A DNA stretch of 64,000 nucleotides. Origin: Microbacterium aurantiacum. Its GTDB lineage: Bacteria; Actinomycetota; Actinomycetes; Actinomycetales; Microbacteriaceae. Position 1 is the stretch's first letter. Every line of letters starts with the position of its first letter. The DNA lies in assembly GCF_002872075.1 (NCBI RefSeq), contig NZ_PGGU01000029.1, positions 178,704-242,703 on the forward strand, read 5' to 3'. The notes beneath the pieces were generated by a model. It was not told the origin of the DNA. It made no database searches and worked only from the letters and a program-made list of their open reading frames with translations. A program made the translations under genes and the position numbers. Below are positions 53,578-62,586 of this stretch, piece by piece.

Positions 53578-54432
53578 ATGTCGCACACCCGATTCGCCGC
53601 TCTGGCCGGCGCTGCTGCACTTGCGGTCCTGTTGGCCGGTTGCGCCGGTTCGTCCGGCAGCTCCCCGTCGTCCGATGGTGGCGAGGGTGAGGATCTCGGC
53701 CTTCTGAAAGCGGGCACCCTCACCGTCTGCGTCAACCTGGAGGCGCCGCCGAACGTGTTCGCGGAAGCCGACGGCACACCCGTCGGTGTGGAAGTCGATC
53801 TCGCGAAGGACATGGCGAAGAAGATGGACCTGGACATCGCGTTCAGCGAGTACTCCTTCGCCGGGCTGATCCCCGCACTTCAGGCCAAGCAGTGCGACAC
53901 GATCATCTCGTCGTTGTACATCAAGCCCGAGCGCGAGGAGATCGCGAGCTTCGTGCCCTATCTCCTTTCGGGGTCGGGAATCGTCGTGGCGGAAGACAAT
54001 CCCGCTGACGTCACCGGGTTCGATGAGAGCCTGTGCGGCACGAAGGCGATCGGCATCAACGGCGCCACCGGAGCCGGCCTGCTCGACGAGCAGTCCGCGA
54101 AATGCACGTCGGATGGCAAGGAAGCGATCACCATCACCCTCACAGACAAGGCCTCCGATGCACTGCAGCAGGTGATCGCCGGACAGCAGGATGTCTACCT
54201 CGACACGGCCGAAGGGGCGGCGTACTTCTCGAAGCAGTCCGACGGCCAGCTGATCCCCGTGGGCGAACCGGTCGGAGAGATCAAGATCGGAGCTGCGTCG
54301 TTGAAGGCGAACACGGCGCTGCATGACGCGCTCGCGGACGCCTTTGCGGCGCTGCAGGAAGACGGCACGTACCAGGGCATCCTCGAGACGTGGGGCTTCG
54401 AGTCCCTCGACATCGCGAACGCCACATCCTGA
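53578..54432 (+). CDS. Amino-acid-type (family 3) solute-binding lipoprotein
   Basis: A 284-residue SBP_bac_3 lipoprotein. Signal peptide MSHTRFAALAGAAALAVLLA with lipobox LAGC; then the LKAGTLTVCVNLEAPPNVF start and VGVEVDLAKDMAKKM typical of polar-amino-acid receptors. The ATG with AGAGAGG upstream is chosen over a GTG eight codons earlier. First gene of the rightward three-gene importer; probable ligand is an amino acid, gamma-glutamyl compound or taurine-like molecule given the neighbours. Confidence 0.92.
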   Translation: MSHTRFAALAGAAALAVLLAGCAGSSGSSPSSDGGEGEDLGLLKAGTLTVCVNLEAPPNVFAEADGTPVGVEVDLAKDMAKKMDLDIAFSEYSFAGLIPALQAKQCDTIISSLYIKPEREEIASFVPYLLSGSGIVVAEDNPADVTGFDESLCGTKAIGINGATGAGLLDEQSAKCTSDGKEAITITLTDKASDALQQVIAGQQDVYLDTAEGAAYFSKQSDGQLIPVGEPVGEIKIGAASLKANTALHDALADAFAALQEDGTYQGILETWGFESLDIANATS

Positions 54433-54440
54433 CCATCGCT

Positions 54441-54468
54441 GAGGGCGCGGCAACGCCGCCGCGCCCTC
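54441..54468 (+). terminator. Intercistronic stem-loop
   Basis: GAGGGCGCGG and CCGCGCCCTC pair perfectly (10 bp) around an 8-base loop, between receptor and permease genes. No T-tract follows, so it is more likely a 3'-end stabiliser or partial attenuator that raises receptor over permease levels. Confidence 0.5.
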
Positions 54469-54484
54469 CTGAAAGGGAGATCCC

Positions 54485-55297
54485 ATGAACTTCGACTGGT
54501 CATACTTCTGGGAGAGCCTGCTCGCGCCCAGCCCGCGGTTCCTCAGCGGTGTCGCGCTGACGGTGATCATCTCGGTGACAGCCATGGTCCTGGCGCTCAT
54601 CCTCGGGTTGTGCATCGCCCTGCTCGGACGCAGTCGCTTCATCGTGTTCCGGCTGTTCTCCAGCTTCTACATCTGGGTGATCCGCGGCACCCCGCTGCTG
54701 GTTCAGCTGGTCATCCTGTACACCGGCTTCGCCGCGATCGGACTCTTCCGTTTCGATGATCAGGACATCGCCGGTGCATTGATCAAGGGCGCGGTCCAGG
54801 CCGCGGTCGTCGGGCTGATGCTGAACGAGAGCGCCTACATCTCCGAGATCGTCCGCTCCGGCTTGGAGTCGGTGGATCGCGGTCAGAACGAGGCCGCTCT
54901 GTCGTTGGGCATGACTCCGTCGTCTTCGATGAGGCGGATCATCGTGCCTCAGGCGATCCGCGTGATGGTTCCGCCGCTGGGCAACTCGTTCAACGGGCTC
55001 ATGAAGCAGACCTCCGTTCTCTCCGTCATCGGTGTCGCCGAGATGTTCCAGGCCGGCGCCACGATGAGCGCGGCCACCTTCAAGGTGTTCGAGATCTACC
55101 TCGTGGTCGCGCTCTACTACCTTGCTCTCACCACCGTCTGGACGATCGTGCAGACGTGGATCGAGAACGTGCTCAACGCCCGTGCGGGACTGCCGCCCGC
55201 AGAATCCGTGTGGAAGCGGCTCTTCGGCTTGCGCCCCCAGCGCCGGACGGTCACCAGCACACCCGTACTGCAGTCGCAGCCCGTCGAAGCCGCGTGA
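54485..55297 (+). CDS. Amino-acid ABC permease (HisM/GlnP type)
   Basis: A 270-residue membrane protein with the family's RGTPLLVQLVILYTG segment and the EAA loop (ESVDRGQNEAALSLGM...IIVPQAIRVMVPPLGN). AAAGGGAG ribosome binding site. Single permease gene, so the channel is probably a homodimer. Confidence 0.93.
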   Translation: MNFDWSYFWESLLAPSPRFLSGVALTVIISVTAMVLALILGLCIALLGRSRFIVFRLFSSFYIWVIRGTPLLVQLVILYTGFAAIGLFRFDDQDIAGALIKGAVQAAVVGLMLNESAYISEIVRSGLESVDRGQNEAALSLGMTPSSSMRRIIVPQAIRVMVPPLGNSFNGLMKQTSVLSVIGVAEMFQAGATMSAATFKVFEIYLVVALYYLALTTVWTIVQTWIENVLNARAGLPPAESVWKRLFGLRPQRRTVTSTPVLQSQPVEAA

Positions 55298-55305
55298 GGA
55301 TTCCC

Positions 55306-56109
55306 ATGACCAGTACTTTCACCACCCCTGTCAGCACGGTCCCGGCGGGACCGATCGTCCGCGCCGAGAAGGTCACGAAGTCGTTCGGCGACCGACGCAT
55401 CCTCACCGACGTCGACCTCGAGGTCGAGGCGGGCGAGGTCGTGGTGCTCGTCGGCCCTTCCGGGGCGGGAAAGACGACGTTCCTCCGCACGCTCAACAGG
55501 CTGGAGGACATCGATTCCGGAGAGATATTCATCAACGGCGAGCGACTCGGCGCCCGTGAGGGTCGCGGTGGCCGCCTCCTGGAACTCTCCGCCCGCAACC
55601 TGGCGCGTCAGCGTTCCGACATCGGATTCGTGTTCCAGCACTTCAATCTGTTCCCGCACATGACCGTGCTGGAGAACATCTGGAACTCCCCCGTCAACGT
55701 CAAGCACGAGAAGAAGGCGGAGGCGGTCGCATACGCGCGCGAGCTGCTCGGCCGGGTCGGGCTCGCCGAGAAGGCCGATGTCCGGCCGCGTTCGCTCTCC
55801 GGTGGACAGCAGCAACGCGTTGCGATCGCCCGAGCTCTCGCGATGCGGCCGGCCCTGATGCTCTTCGACGAGCCGACGAGCGCGTTGGATCCGGAGATGG
55901 TCGGCGAGGTGCTCGCGGTCATGAAGGACCTGGCGCTGGCGGGCATGACGATGATCATCGTCAGCCACGAGATGGGATTCACGCGTGAGGTCGCCGACCG
56001 CGTTGCCGTCATGGATGCCGGCCGGATCATCGAGAGCGGTACGCCCTCGCAGGTGTTCACCGAGCCGCGACAGGAACGGACCAGACAGTTCCTGTCGAAG
56101 GTGCTGTGA
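55306..56109 (+). CDS. Amino-acid ABC ATPase (GlnQ/HisP type)
   Basis: A 267-residue ATPase with Walker A GPSGAGKT, Q-loop FVFQHFNLFPHMTVLEN, signature LSGGQQQR, Walker B LMLFDEPTSALDPEM and switch His in VSHEMGF, all typical of polar-amino-acid transporters. Starts 8 bases after the permease stop; longer in-frame extensions overlap the permease gene. Confidence 0.94.
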   Translation: MTSTFTTPVSTVPAGPIVRAEKVTKSFGDRRILTDVDLEVEAGEVVVLVGPSGAGKTTFLRTLNRLEDIDSGEIFINGERLGAREGRGGRLLELSARNLARQRSDIGFVFQHFNLFPHMTVLENIWNSPVNVKHEKKAEAVAYARELLGRVGLAEKADVRPRSLSGGQQQRVAIARALAMRPALMLFDEPTSALDPEMVGEVLAVMKDLALAGMTMIIVSHEMGFTREVADRVAVMDAGRIIESGTPSQVFTEPRQERTRQFLSKVL

Positions 56110-56151
56110 CCTCCGGAGCGGTCCCGAGTTCCGAGAGCGGGTGTGCGGGAT

Positions 56152-56820
56152 TCAGCGGCGAGACTCGCGGATGGCGAGCGCGTCCAGGTACATCTCCACC
56201 TGCTTCGCGAAGACTTCTTCGGCGTTGACGAGTGCCAGTTGGGACTTCGCCGCTTCGGCATAGGGGAACTGGGCGGGGTTCTTCGGTGCGTAGACCTGGA
56301 CCCAGCCTTCTTCTGCTTCGCCGCTGTCGGGTGCGCTGAGTCTCGCGCCCTGGGCGCTGGCGGAACCGAGGACGAGGTTCGAATAGACCTGATACTGGAT
56401 GACGGCCTCCGGTCCGCGCAGTCCCGCCATATGGATCGCCCGCAGCACCCACTCGACGGCGCGCAGCTCGTTCAGGCCGTTCGTCACGAGTGGGAAGGAT
56501 GTCGCGGCCGCTGCGGGGTGCGCATTCGCGGTGCGCCAGGCGCGCCACGCCAGGTTCTCGAGGTCGATGCGCCACTCATCGGTGGGCTCGTATCCCTCGA
56601 TCGACAGTCCGTCGAGGTGGTCCGCCAGGGCCTTGAGCACGTCGTGACGACCTGCGAAGTGGCGGTAGACCGCGGTCGGAGACGCCTTCAGCTCCTCGCC
56701 CAGCCGGGCGAAGGTGAGAGCGGGCTCGCCCTCGGCGTCCATGATCCGCAGCGCCGCAGCCACGATCTCCTCTCGCGAGAGGGACCCGCGCTTGCGTCGC
56801 TTGTGCACTTCTGGACTCAC
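56152..56820 (-). CDS. TetR-family regulator
   Basis: A 222-residue TetR protein: helix-turn-helix in residues ~15-60 (REEIVAAALRIMDAEGEPAL...ELKASPTAVYRHFAGR) and a TetR_C_1-like ligand domain. GTG start with GGAGGG seven bases upstream. Divergent from the DUF3237 gene, 130 bases away, so it likely regulates the DUF3237/importer/amidase operon. Confidence 0.9.
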   Translation of the reverse strand: MSPEVHKRRKRGSLSREEIVAAALRIMDAEGEPALTFARLGEELKASPTAVYRHFAGRHDVLKALADHLDGLSIEGYEPTDEWRIDLENLAWRAWRTANAHPAAAATSFPLVTNGLNELRAVEWVLRAIHMAGLRGPEAVIQYQVYSNLVLGSASAQGARLSAPDSGEAEEGWVQVYAPKNPAQFPYAEAAKSQLALVNAEEVFAKQVEMYLDALAIRESRR

Positions 56821-56904
56821 TGTTCATCCCTCCGCCGACGATGCGATTCACCATCGTCGATGTTCCCGGCGGGTTTCCCCGACGTTCCATTTTAGTGAAT
56901 GGCA

Positions 56905-56933
56905 TTGACTATAGCTTTAACTATCCCCATACT
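56905..56933 (+). promoter_or_regulatory. Candidate promoter of DUF3237 operon
   Basis: TTGACT, 17-base spacer, CATACT. The spacer holds ATAG-CTTTAA-CTAT, a small dyad that the divergent TetR protein could bind. Confidence 0.45.
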
Positions 56934-56950
56934 CGACTCAACACGCAACG

Positions 56951-57415
56951 ATGCGATTCGAGATCGGACCCACGATGAACTCCTCTACCGCCCCGGCGCT
57001 CCGGTTCGCGTTCCGGATCGTCGCTGAAGTCGGATCGTACCTTCCTCTGCAGAGGAGAGACGCAGAACTGCTGGAGTTCATCCCCATCACCGGTGGAACC
57101 GTCGAGGGCGACGTCGCCGGCACGGTCCTTCCCGGCGGGGGTGACTGGTGTCTCACGCGAGCCGACGACGCGTACGAGGTCGAGGCTCGATACCTCGTGC
57201 GAACTGCCGACGGGCAGATCATCGACGTCGTGAACGTCGGCCTGGTGCGCCACCTTCCCGGTGAATCCGGTGAGGCGATGGGGTACTTCCAGTCGACACC
57301 CCGATTCCGCACCACGGCTCCCGATCTGCAATGGCTCACGCGCTCCGTCTTCATCGGGCGTGGCACGGCGAACGAGAACGACACGACGATCGACATCTTC
57401 GAAGTACAGGCCTGA
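56951..57415 (+). CDS. DUF3237 protein
   Basis: A 154-residue DUF3237 protein, a small beta-barrel family of unknown function. Family features visible: LRFAFRIVAEVG, FIPITGGTVEGDVAGTVLPGGGDW, YLVRTADGQIIDVVN and YFQSTPRFRT. The short leader after the candidate promoter supports the first ATG, although ATG at 56975 is possible. It is the first gene of an operon with an Opp-type importer and an amidase, so a role on the imported compound is likely, but no reaction can be assigned. Confidence 0.85.
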   Translation: MRFEIGPTMNSSTAPALRFAFRIVAEVGSYLPLQRRDAELLEFIPITGGTVEGDVAGTVLPGGGDWCLTRADDAYEVEARYLVRTADGQIIDVVNVGLVRHLPGESGEAMGYFQSTPRFRTTAPDLQWLTRSVFIGRGTANENDTTIDIFEVQA

Positions 57416-57464
57416 CCCGCCGCTCCGCGCTCGGAGCAGCATCACATCCACCGAGAGGCACAGC

Positions 57465-59024
57465 ATGTCCCACCGACGACACACCCTCATGACCGCGGCA
57501 GCACTCACCGCCGCCGTCGCCCTGACGACGACATCGTGCGCCGCAGGCGGAGGCGCGGAATCCGTCGCCACCGACACGATCCGCACGACGATCGACGTCC
57601 CGGCGACGTTCGATCCCAGCCTGACGCTCTCCCTTCCGGACAATCTGCTCGCCCGCACGAGCTACGACACGCTCGTTCGACGCGACGAGAGCGGGCTCGT
57701 CCCCGGACTCGCGAGCGAATGGACGGCCACGCCCACGCAGGCTGTGCTCATCATCCGGGAAGGAGCGACCTGCGCCGACGGGACGGCGATCACGCCGACG
57801 GTCGTCAAGGATTCGCTCGAGTACTTCGCACGTCCCGACAGCCCTTCGACCACCGCAGGTCAGGTCTTCGGCGGCACACCGCCGACGATAGCGGCCGACG
57901 ACAGCGCGGGCACCGTCACGATCGATCTCGGCGCGCCGTGGCCCGATCTGATGACGGGGCTCAGCATCTCGTCCACCGGCATCGTCTGCCCCGCCGGTCT
58001 CGCAGACCCCGAGGGTCTCGCTGCCGGGACGGTGAAGGGAAGCGAGTCGGGTCCGTACACGCTGGAGTCCTTCGAGCCTGGCGTGAAGTACCGGTTCACG
58101 CTCCGCGAGGACTACGACGCGTGGCCGGAATGGACGACCACGGTGAACGGCACCCCGGCAAAAACGCTGGAGTACGTGGTGTCGCCGGACTCGACGGCGA
58201 CGGCGAACCTCGTGATCAGCGGTCAGCTGGACATCGGCAAGATCCAGGCGCAGACGATCGAGCGGTTCGACGCCATGGACGGATACGAGGTCGCGATCAA
58301 TCGCTTCTCGGACTTCTACCTGATGTTCAACGAACGTCCCAGCAGCCTCTTCGCCGACCCTGCTCTGCGTCTCGGGGTCGCTCAGGCCATCGATCGTGCG
58401 ATGTTCGAAGAGGTGTCGTCTCTCGGAACGGGTGAGATCGCCACCTCGCTCGCATCGAATCTGACGCCGTGCGTCGCCGAGGCGACGACCGCTGTCCCGG
58501 ATCAGGATGTCGAGGCTGCGACAGCCGCACTCAGCGGGCTCAGCATCCGCTTCATCGGTCCCACCATCGCAGGCCCTGCCGGTGCCGGCAACGAGTACAT
58601 CGCCGAGGCGCTCCGTGCGGCCGGCGCCGAGGTCACGATCGAGAACACCGACGTCGGCACCTGGATCGCCACCGTCTTCGGGGAGCCGGACGGATGGGAC
58701 CTCACCATGTTCGCCGACCTCAATTTCCTGGGCTCGCTCACGAGCCCTCTGGGAAGCTTCGTCGGACCGTCGATCGGGGACGGCGGCGGGAACATCGGCG
58801 CGGCCTCGAACACTGCTGCGGAAGAGGCGTACGCGGCCGCCCTCACGGCAGCGTCCGAAGAGGAGCGCTGCGCCTCCCTCAACAGCGCGGTGAATGCGCT
58901 GGTCGAGAACGTCGACGTGCTGCCGCTCATCAACGACGCCTTCATCTACGTGCAGCGGCCAGGGTTCACGGTGCAGATGCTCGGCGGATCGCTCGACGAT
59001 CCGATCTTCCGGATCGCGGACTGA
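57465..59024 (+). CDS. Family 5 solute-binding lipoprotein of ABC importer III
   Basis: A 519-residue SBP_bac_5 receptor. Signal peptide ends in lipobox-like TTSC (less standard than LxxC). Family segments LIIREGATCADGTAITP and LRLGVAQAIDRAMFEE are present. More divergent from the cassette I and II receptors than those are from each other. AGAGG ribosome binding site; 49 bases after the DUF3237 gene. Confidence 0.9.
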   Translation: MSHRRHTLMTAAALTAAVALTTTSCAAGGGAESVATDTIRTTIDVPATFDPSLTLSLPDNLLARTSYDTLVRRDESGLVPGLASEWTATPTQAVLIIREGATCADGTAITPTVVKDSLEYFARPDSPSTTAGQVFGGTPPTIAADDSAGTVTIDLGAPWPDLMTGLSISSTGIVCPAGLADPEGLAAGTVKGSESGPYTLESFEPGVKYRFTLREDYDAWPEWTTTVNGTPAKTLEYVVSPDSTATANLVISGQLDIGKIQAQTIERFDAMDGYEVAINRFSDFYLMFNERPSSLFADPALRLGVAQAIDRAMFEEVSSLGTGEIATSLASNLTPCVAEATTAVPDQDVEAATAALSGLSIRFIGPTIAGPAGAGNEYIAEALRAAGAEVTIENTDVGTWIATVFGEPDGWDLTMFADLNFLGSLTSPLGSFVGPSIGDGGGNIGAASNTAAEEAYAAALTAASEEERCASLNSAVNALVENVDVLPLINDAFIYVQRPGFTVQMLGGSLDDPIFRIAD

Positions 59025-59028
59025 CCCT

Positions 59029-60066
59029 GTGTCCGGCGCAGAGCTGTCGACGCGCACAGAGTTGTCGACGCGCACAGATACGACGGCGATCGTCATCCGC
59101 CGCCGTCGCGCACAGAACTCCTGGGGCAGTTTCGCTCTGCGCCGGCTGGGTGGGCTCGTCCTCTCGCTGGTGCTGCTGGCCGTCCTCACGTTCCTGATCG
59201 TGCCGCTGATCCCCGGTGACCCTGCGCTCGCGATCCTCGGACCGGACGCCACTCCCGCGGCGATCGCGACGGTGCGCGAACGGCTTCATCTCGACCTGCC
59301 GTTGTGGAATCAGTTCGGTCTCTATGTGCAGGGACTTGCCACCTTCGACCTGGGGGAGAGCTTCCGATACTCCACCCCGGTCACGGAGACGATCGCGACG
59401 AAGCTTCCGTACACGGCGACGCTGGCCTTCGGCTCGATCGCCGTCGTGGTGATCGTCGCGATTCCGATGGGCATGCTCATCGGCGTCCTCACCCGCGGCG
59501 GTCGCCGATCCGGCCTCGCCACCGGATTCGGCGTGGTCGCCGGGTTCTTCGCATCCTTCCCCGCCTATGTGGCGGCGACCCTCCTGGTGATCGTCTTCGC
59601 GATCTGGCTCCGGGTGCTGCCCGCCGGCGGCGCCTCCGCCGCCGGCGCCTTCGTCCTCCCCATCGTCGCCCTCGCGATCGGACCGACGTTCGCCGTCGCG
59701 CGGGTCGTGCGTCAGGAGACGTTCGAGGTTTTGCAGCAGGACTACATCCGCACGGCGCGTGGTCGCCGTGTCCGATCCGCTCGGCTGTACCTGAGACATG
59801 CGCTGCCGAACCTGATGGCGTCCACGCTCACGCTCACCGGTCTCATCCTGGCCGGACTGCTTGGAGGTGCGGTGATCATCGAAAGCGTCTTCAGCCTGCC
59901 GGGCCTCGGCATGGAGGTCGTGCAGGCCATCATCTATCGCGACTATCCGGTCATCCAGGGCATCGTCCTGACGATCGGCACCATCGCCATCGTCATCAAC
60001 CTGGTGATCGACGTCCTCCTGGGTCTCATCGACCCCCGAACCCTGGGTGGGCCGACCAATGACTGA
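59029..60066 (+). CDS. Opp/Dpp-type ABC permease (DppB-like)
   Basis: A 345-residue permease. GTG start four bases after the receptor stop. The first ~40 residues are a hydrophilic extension that includes a tandem ELSTRT repeat, then the usual six-segment permease follows with LIPGDPA and DYIRTARGRRVRSARLYLRHALPN. Overlaps the next gene by 8 bases. Confidence 0.88.
   Translation: MSGAELSTRTELSTRTDTTAIVIRRRRAQNSWGSFALRRLGGLVLSLVLLAVLTFLIVPLIPGDPALAILGPDATPAAIATVRERLHLDLPLWNQFGLYVQGLATFDLGESFRYSTPVTETIATKLPYTATLAFGSIAVVVIVAIPMGMLIGVLTRGGRRSGLATGFGVVAGFFASFPAYVAATLLVIVFAIWLRVLPAGGASAAGAFVLPIVALAIGPTFAVARVVRQETFEVLQQDYIRTARGRRVRSARLYLRHALPNLMASTLTLTGLILAGLLGGAVIIESVFSLPGLGMEVVQAIIYRDYPVIQGIVLTIGTIAIVINLVIDVLLGLIDPRTLGGPTND
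59041..59076 (+). repeat. 18-bp tandem duplication in permease N-terminus
   Basis: Two copies of GAGCTGTCGACGCGCACA-like sequence differing at one base, in frame, encoding ELSTRT twice. Confidence 0.8.
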
Positions 60067-61741
60067 CCACCGCCGCTACGTCCCGGTCCCTCTGATCGCC
60101 GGCCTCGTCATGCTGGGCATCCTGGCGCTCACCGCGATCCTCGCCCCGATCTTCCTGAGCGGTGCGGCCAACACCCTGACTTCCGACACCCGGGCGGCTC
60201 CGTCCGCCGAACACTGGTTCGGGACAGACGAGTTGGGGCGCGACATCCTGGCGCGAGCTCTGGTGGCCACCCGGTTGACCCTGGTGATGGCCTCCGCAGC
60301 CACCGCGATCGCCGTCGTCGCCGGCGTTCTCATCGGGGCTCTCATCTGGCTCGCACCGAAATGGCTGCGGGACTCGGTGCTGCGGATCATCGATTCCACG
60401 GTCGCGTTCCCGTCGATCATCCTGGCGCTCGTGATCGCCGCGATCCTCGGCCCGGCGACGTCGTCCGCGATCATCGCGATCGGCATCGCCGGCATCCCCG
60501 GCTTCGCCCGCATCACCTCGAACATGACCGCCTCGGTCGCCCACAAGGACTTCGTCGGAACAGCACGACTCCTGGGCGTGCCCGGTCCGATGCTCTTCAT
60601 CCGGCATCTGCTGCCCAACATCGGCGGACCGCTCCTCGTGCTCATCGCGTCGAGCTTCGCGCTCTCGCTGCTGGACATCTCGAGCCTGTCCTTCGTAGGG
60701 CTCGGTGTGCAGAGCCCCGACTACGACTGGGGTCGGCTGCTCAACGAGGGGCTGCCGGCGATCTACTCGCAGCCCATGCTGGTCATCGCCCCCTCGGCGA
60801 TGCTGATCTTCGCAGGCGGTGCCGCCATGCTCACCGGAGACGGGCTGGCGGCGCGCATCGATCCGTGGGGGCGTCAGCCCCGCGCCCGCCGCCAGGCTCG
60901 ACGCGCGGTGCCCGTCGCGTCCCTCACGCCCGCCGCGCTCGTCGAGGTCCGCGACCTGAAGGTCACGGCAGCGAACGGCAGCGAGCTCGTGAAGGGCATC
61001 GACTTCGACATCTCGCCCGGCGAGATCGTCGGCCTGGTCGGCGAATCAGGGTCGGGCAAGTCGATGACGGCGATGAGCCTGGCGCGCCTGCAGCCCGACA
61101 GCGTCGCGGTCGACGTGGGACTGATGAGGCTGGGCGACCTCGATCTCCGGTCGAACCGGCAGCAGAGTCGTCTGGCGAAGGAGATCGGGCTGGTCTATCA
61201 GGATCCCGGCTCGACCTTCAACCCGGCGCTCCGCCTCGGCGTGCAACTCACCGAGGTCGCACGCGTGCATCTCGGGATGTCGCGCCGAAAGGCGACCGAG
61301 ACGCTCGTGGAGGCACTGCGTCGCATGCGGATCAGGAACCCGGAGGAACGGATGGGGCAGCATCCGTTCCAGCTTTCGGGAGGGATGCTGCAGCGGGCGA
61401 TCATCGCATCCTCGCTCGTGACCAGCCCGCGGCTCATCATCGCCGACGAGCCGACCACCGCGCTGGACGTCACCGTGCAAGCCGAGGTGCTGCGCCATCT
61501 CAAGCGCATCAACAAGAGCGAAGGCACCGCCATCCTCTTCATCTCACACGACATCGGCGTCGTCGAGGCGCTCTGCGACCGGGTGCTCGTCATGCGCCAG
61601 GGAGAGATCGTCGAACGCCTCACCGGCGCCCAGCTGGCGGCTCGCGACGTCCACCACCCCTACACCCGAGCGCTGCTCGACGCGACTCCGACACTCGCCG
61701 TCGCCTCGACGCTCCCTTCCCTCTCCCAGGAGGTCTCATGA
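60059..61741 (+). CDS. Fused DppC-like permease and DppD-like ATPase
   Basis: A 560-residue fusion: permease with GTDELGRDILAR (residues ~1-275), then ATPase (~295-555) with Walker A GESGSGKS, signature LSGGMLQR, Walker B LIIADEPTTAL, switch His in ISHDIGV and HPYT. The ATG lies within the end of the DppB-like gene. Third independent occurrence of the same fusion in this window, here in a more distant importer. Confidence 0.92.
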   Translation: MTDHRRYVPVPLIAGLVMLGILALTAILAPIFLSGAANTLTSDTRAAPSAEHWFGTDELGRDILARALVATRLTLVMASAATAIAVVAGVLIGALIWLAPKWLRDSVLRIIDSTVAFPSIILALVIAAILGPATSSAIIAIGIAGIPGFARITSNMTASVAHKDFVGTARLLGVPGPMLFIRHLLPNIGGPLLVLIASSFALSLLDISSLSFVGLGVQSPDYDWGRLLNEGLPAIYSQPMLVIAPSAMLIFAGGAAMLTGDGLAARIDPWGRQPRARRQARRAVPVASLTPAALVEVRDLKVTAANGSELVKGIDFDISPGEIVGLVGESGSGKSMTAMSLARLQPDSVAVDVGLMRLGDLDLRSNRQQSRLAKEIGLVYQDPGSTFNPALRLGVQLTEVARVHLGMSRRKATETLVEALRRMRIRNPEERMGQHPFQLSGGMLQRAIIASSLVTSPRLIIADEPTTALDVTVQAEVLRHLKRINKSEGTAILFISHDIGVVEALCDRVLVMRQGEIVERLTGAQLAARDVHHPYTRALLDATPTLAVASTLPSLSQEVS

Positions 61742-62586
61742 CGACCCCGACCACAGACCCGATCCTCGAGGTGCGTGGGCTCGAGGTCACCCTGGGCCAT
61801 GGGCGCAGGGCGACCAGGATCCTCAACGGCATCGACCTGTCCCTCCAACGCGGCTCGACCGTGGCTCTGGTCGGCGAGTCGGGGTCGGGCAAATCGACGA
61901 TCGCCAAGACCATCATCGGCATCCACCAGGCCGATGAAGGATCGATCCGCTTCGCCGGCACCGAGCTCGTCGGCGCCGACCGCGGTACCCGCCGGTCGGT
62001 GCGAAGGCGAATCCAACTCATTCCGCAGAACCCGTACTCGTCGTTGGATCCTCGCCGGACGATCGGTCAGACGCTCGCCGAGGCGATCGACCCGGTACTG
62101 GGTCGTGTCGGTCGGCATCGGCAGCAGATCTCCTCGGCGCTGGCGATGGTGGCGCTGGATGACGCGGCGATCGGACGGTATCCGCACGAATTCTCGGGTG
62201 GTCAACGCCAGCGCATCGCGATCGCTCGCGCCCTCGCCACCGATCCCGACGTCGTCATCGCCGACGAGATCACCTCAGCCCTGGACGTGTCCACACAGGC
62301 CGAGATCCTCGTTCTGCTCGCGCGGCTTCGAGAGGAACTGCAGCTCACGGTGCTCTTCATCTCCCACAACCTCGCGGTCGTGAGCCAGATCTGCGACGAC
62401 GTGATCGTCCTGCTGAACGGCGATGTCGTCGAAGCGGGGCCGGTGGGATCGGTGTTCTCGCATCCCGCATCCGAGTACACGCAGACACTCGTCGACTCCG
62501 TTCCCGGGGGCACGGCCTTCACCCTCGCCCTTGCCGAATCCGCACCCCTTCCGTCCACTCCCGACTCCACAGGAGGCACACCATGA
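61738..62586 (+). CDS. Opp/Dpp-type ABC ATPase (second, DppF-like)
   Basis: A 282-residue ATPase with Walker A GESGSGKST, Q-loop LIPQNPYSSLDP, signature FSGGQRQR, Walker B VVIADEITSAL (Ile where Pro is usual) and switch His in ISHNLAV. AGGAGG precedes the ATG; ATGA overlaps on both sides. Confidence 0.92.
   Translation: MTTPTTDPILEVRGLEVTLGHGRRATRILNGIDLSLQRGSTVALVGESGSGKSTIAKTIIGIHQADEGSIRFAGTELVGADRGTRRSVRRRIQLIPQNPYSSLDPRRTIGQTLAEAIDPVLGRVGRHRQQISSALAMVALDDAAIGRYPHEFSGGQRQRIAIARALATDPDVVIADEITSALDVSTQAEILVLLARLREELQLTVLFISHNLAVVSQICDDVIVLLNGDVVEAGPVGSVFSHPASEYTQTLVDSVPGGTAFTLALAESAPLPSTPDSTGGTP

Noticed and set aside
57351..59252. 633-codon open frame on the minus strand
   Set aside because: Antisense to the importer III receptor; long only because of GC-rich codon bias.
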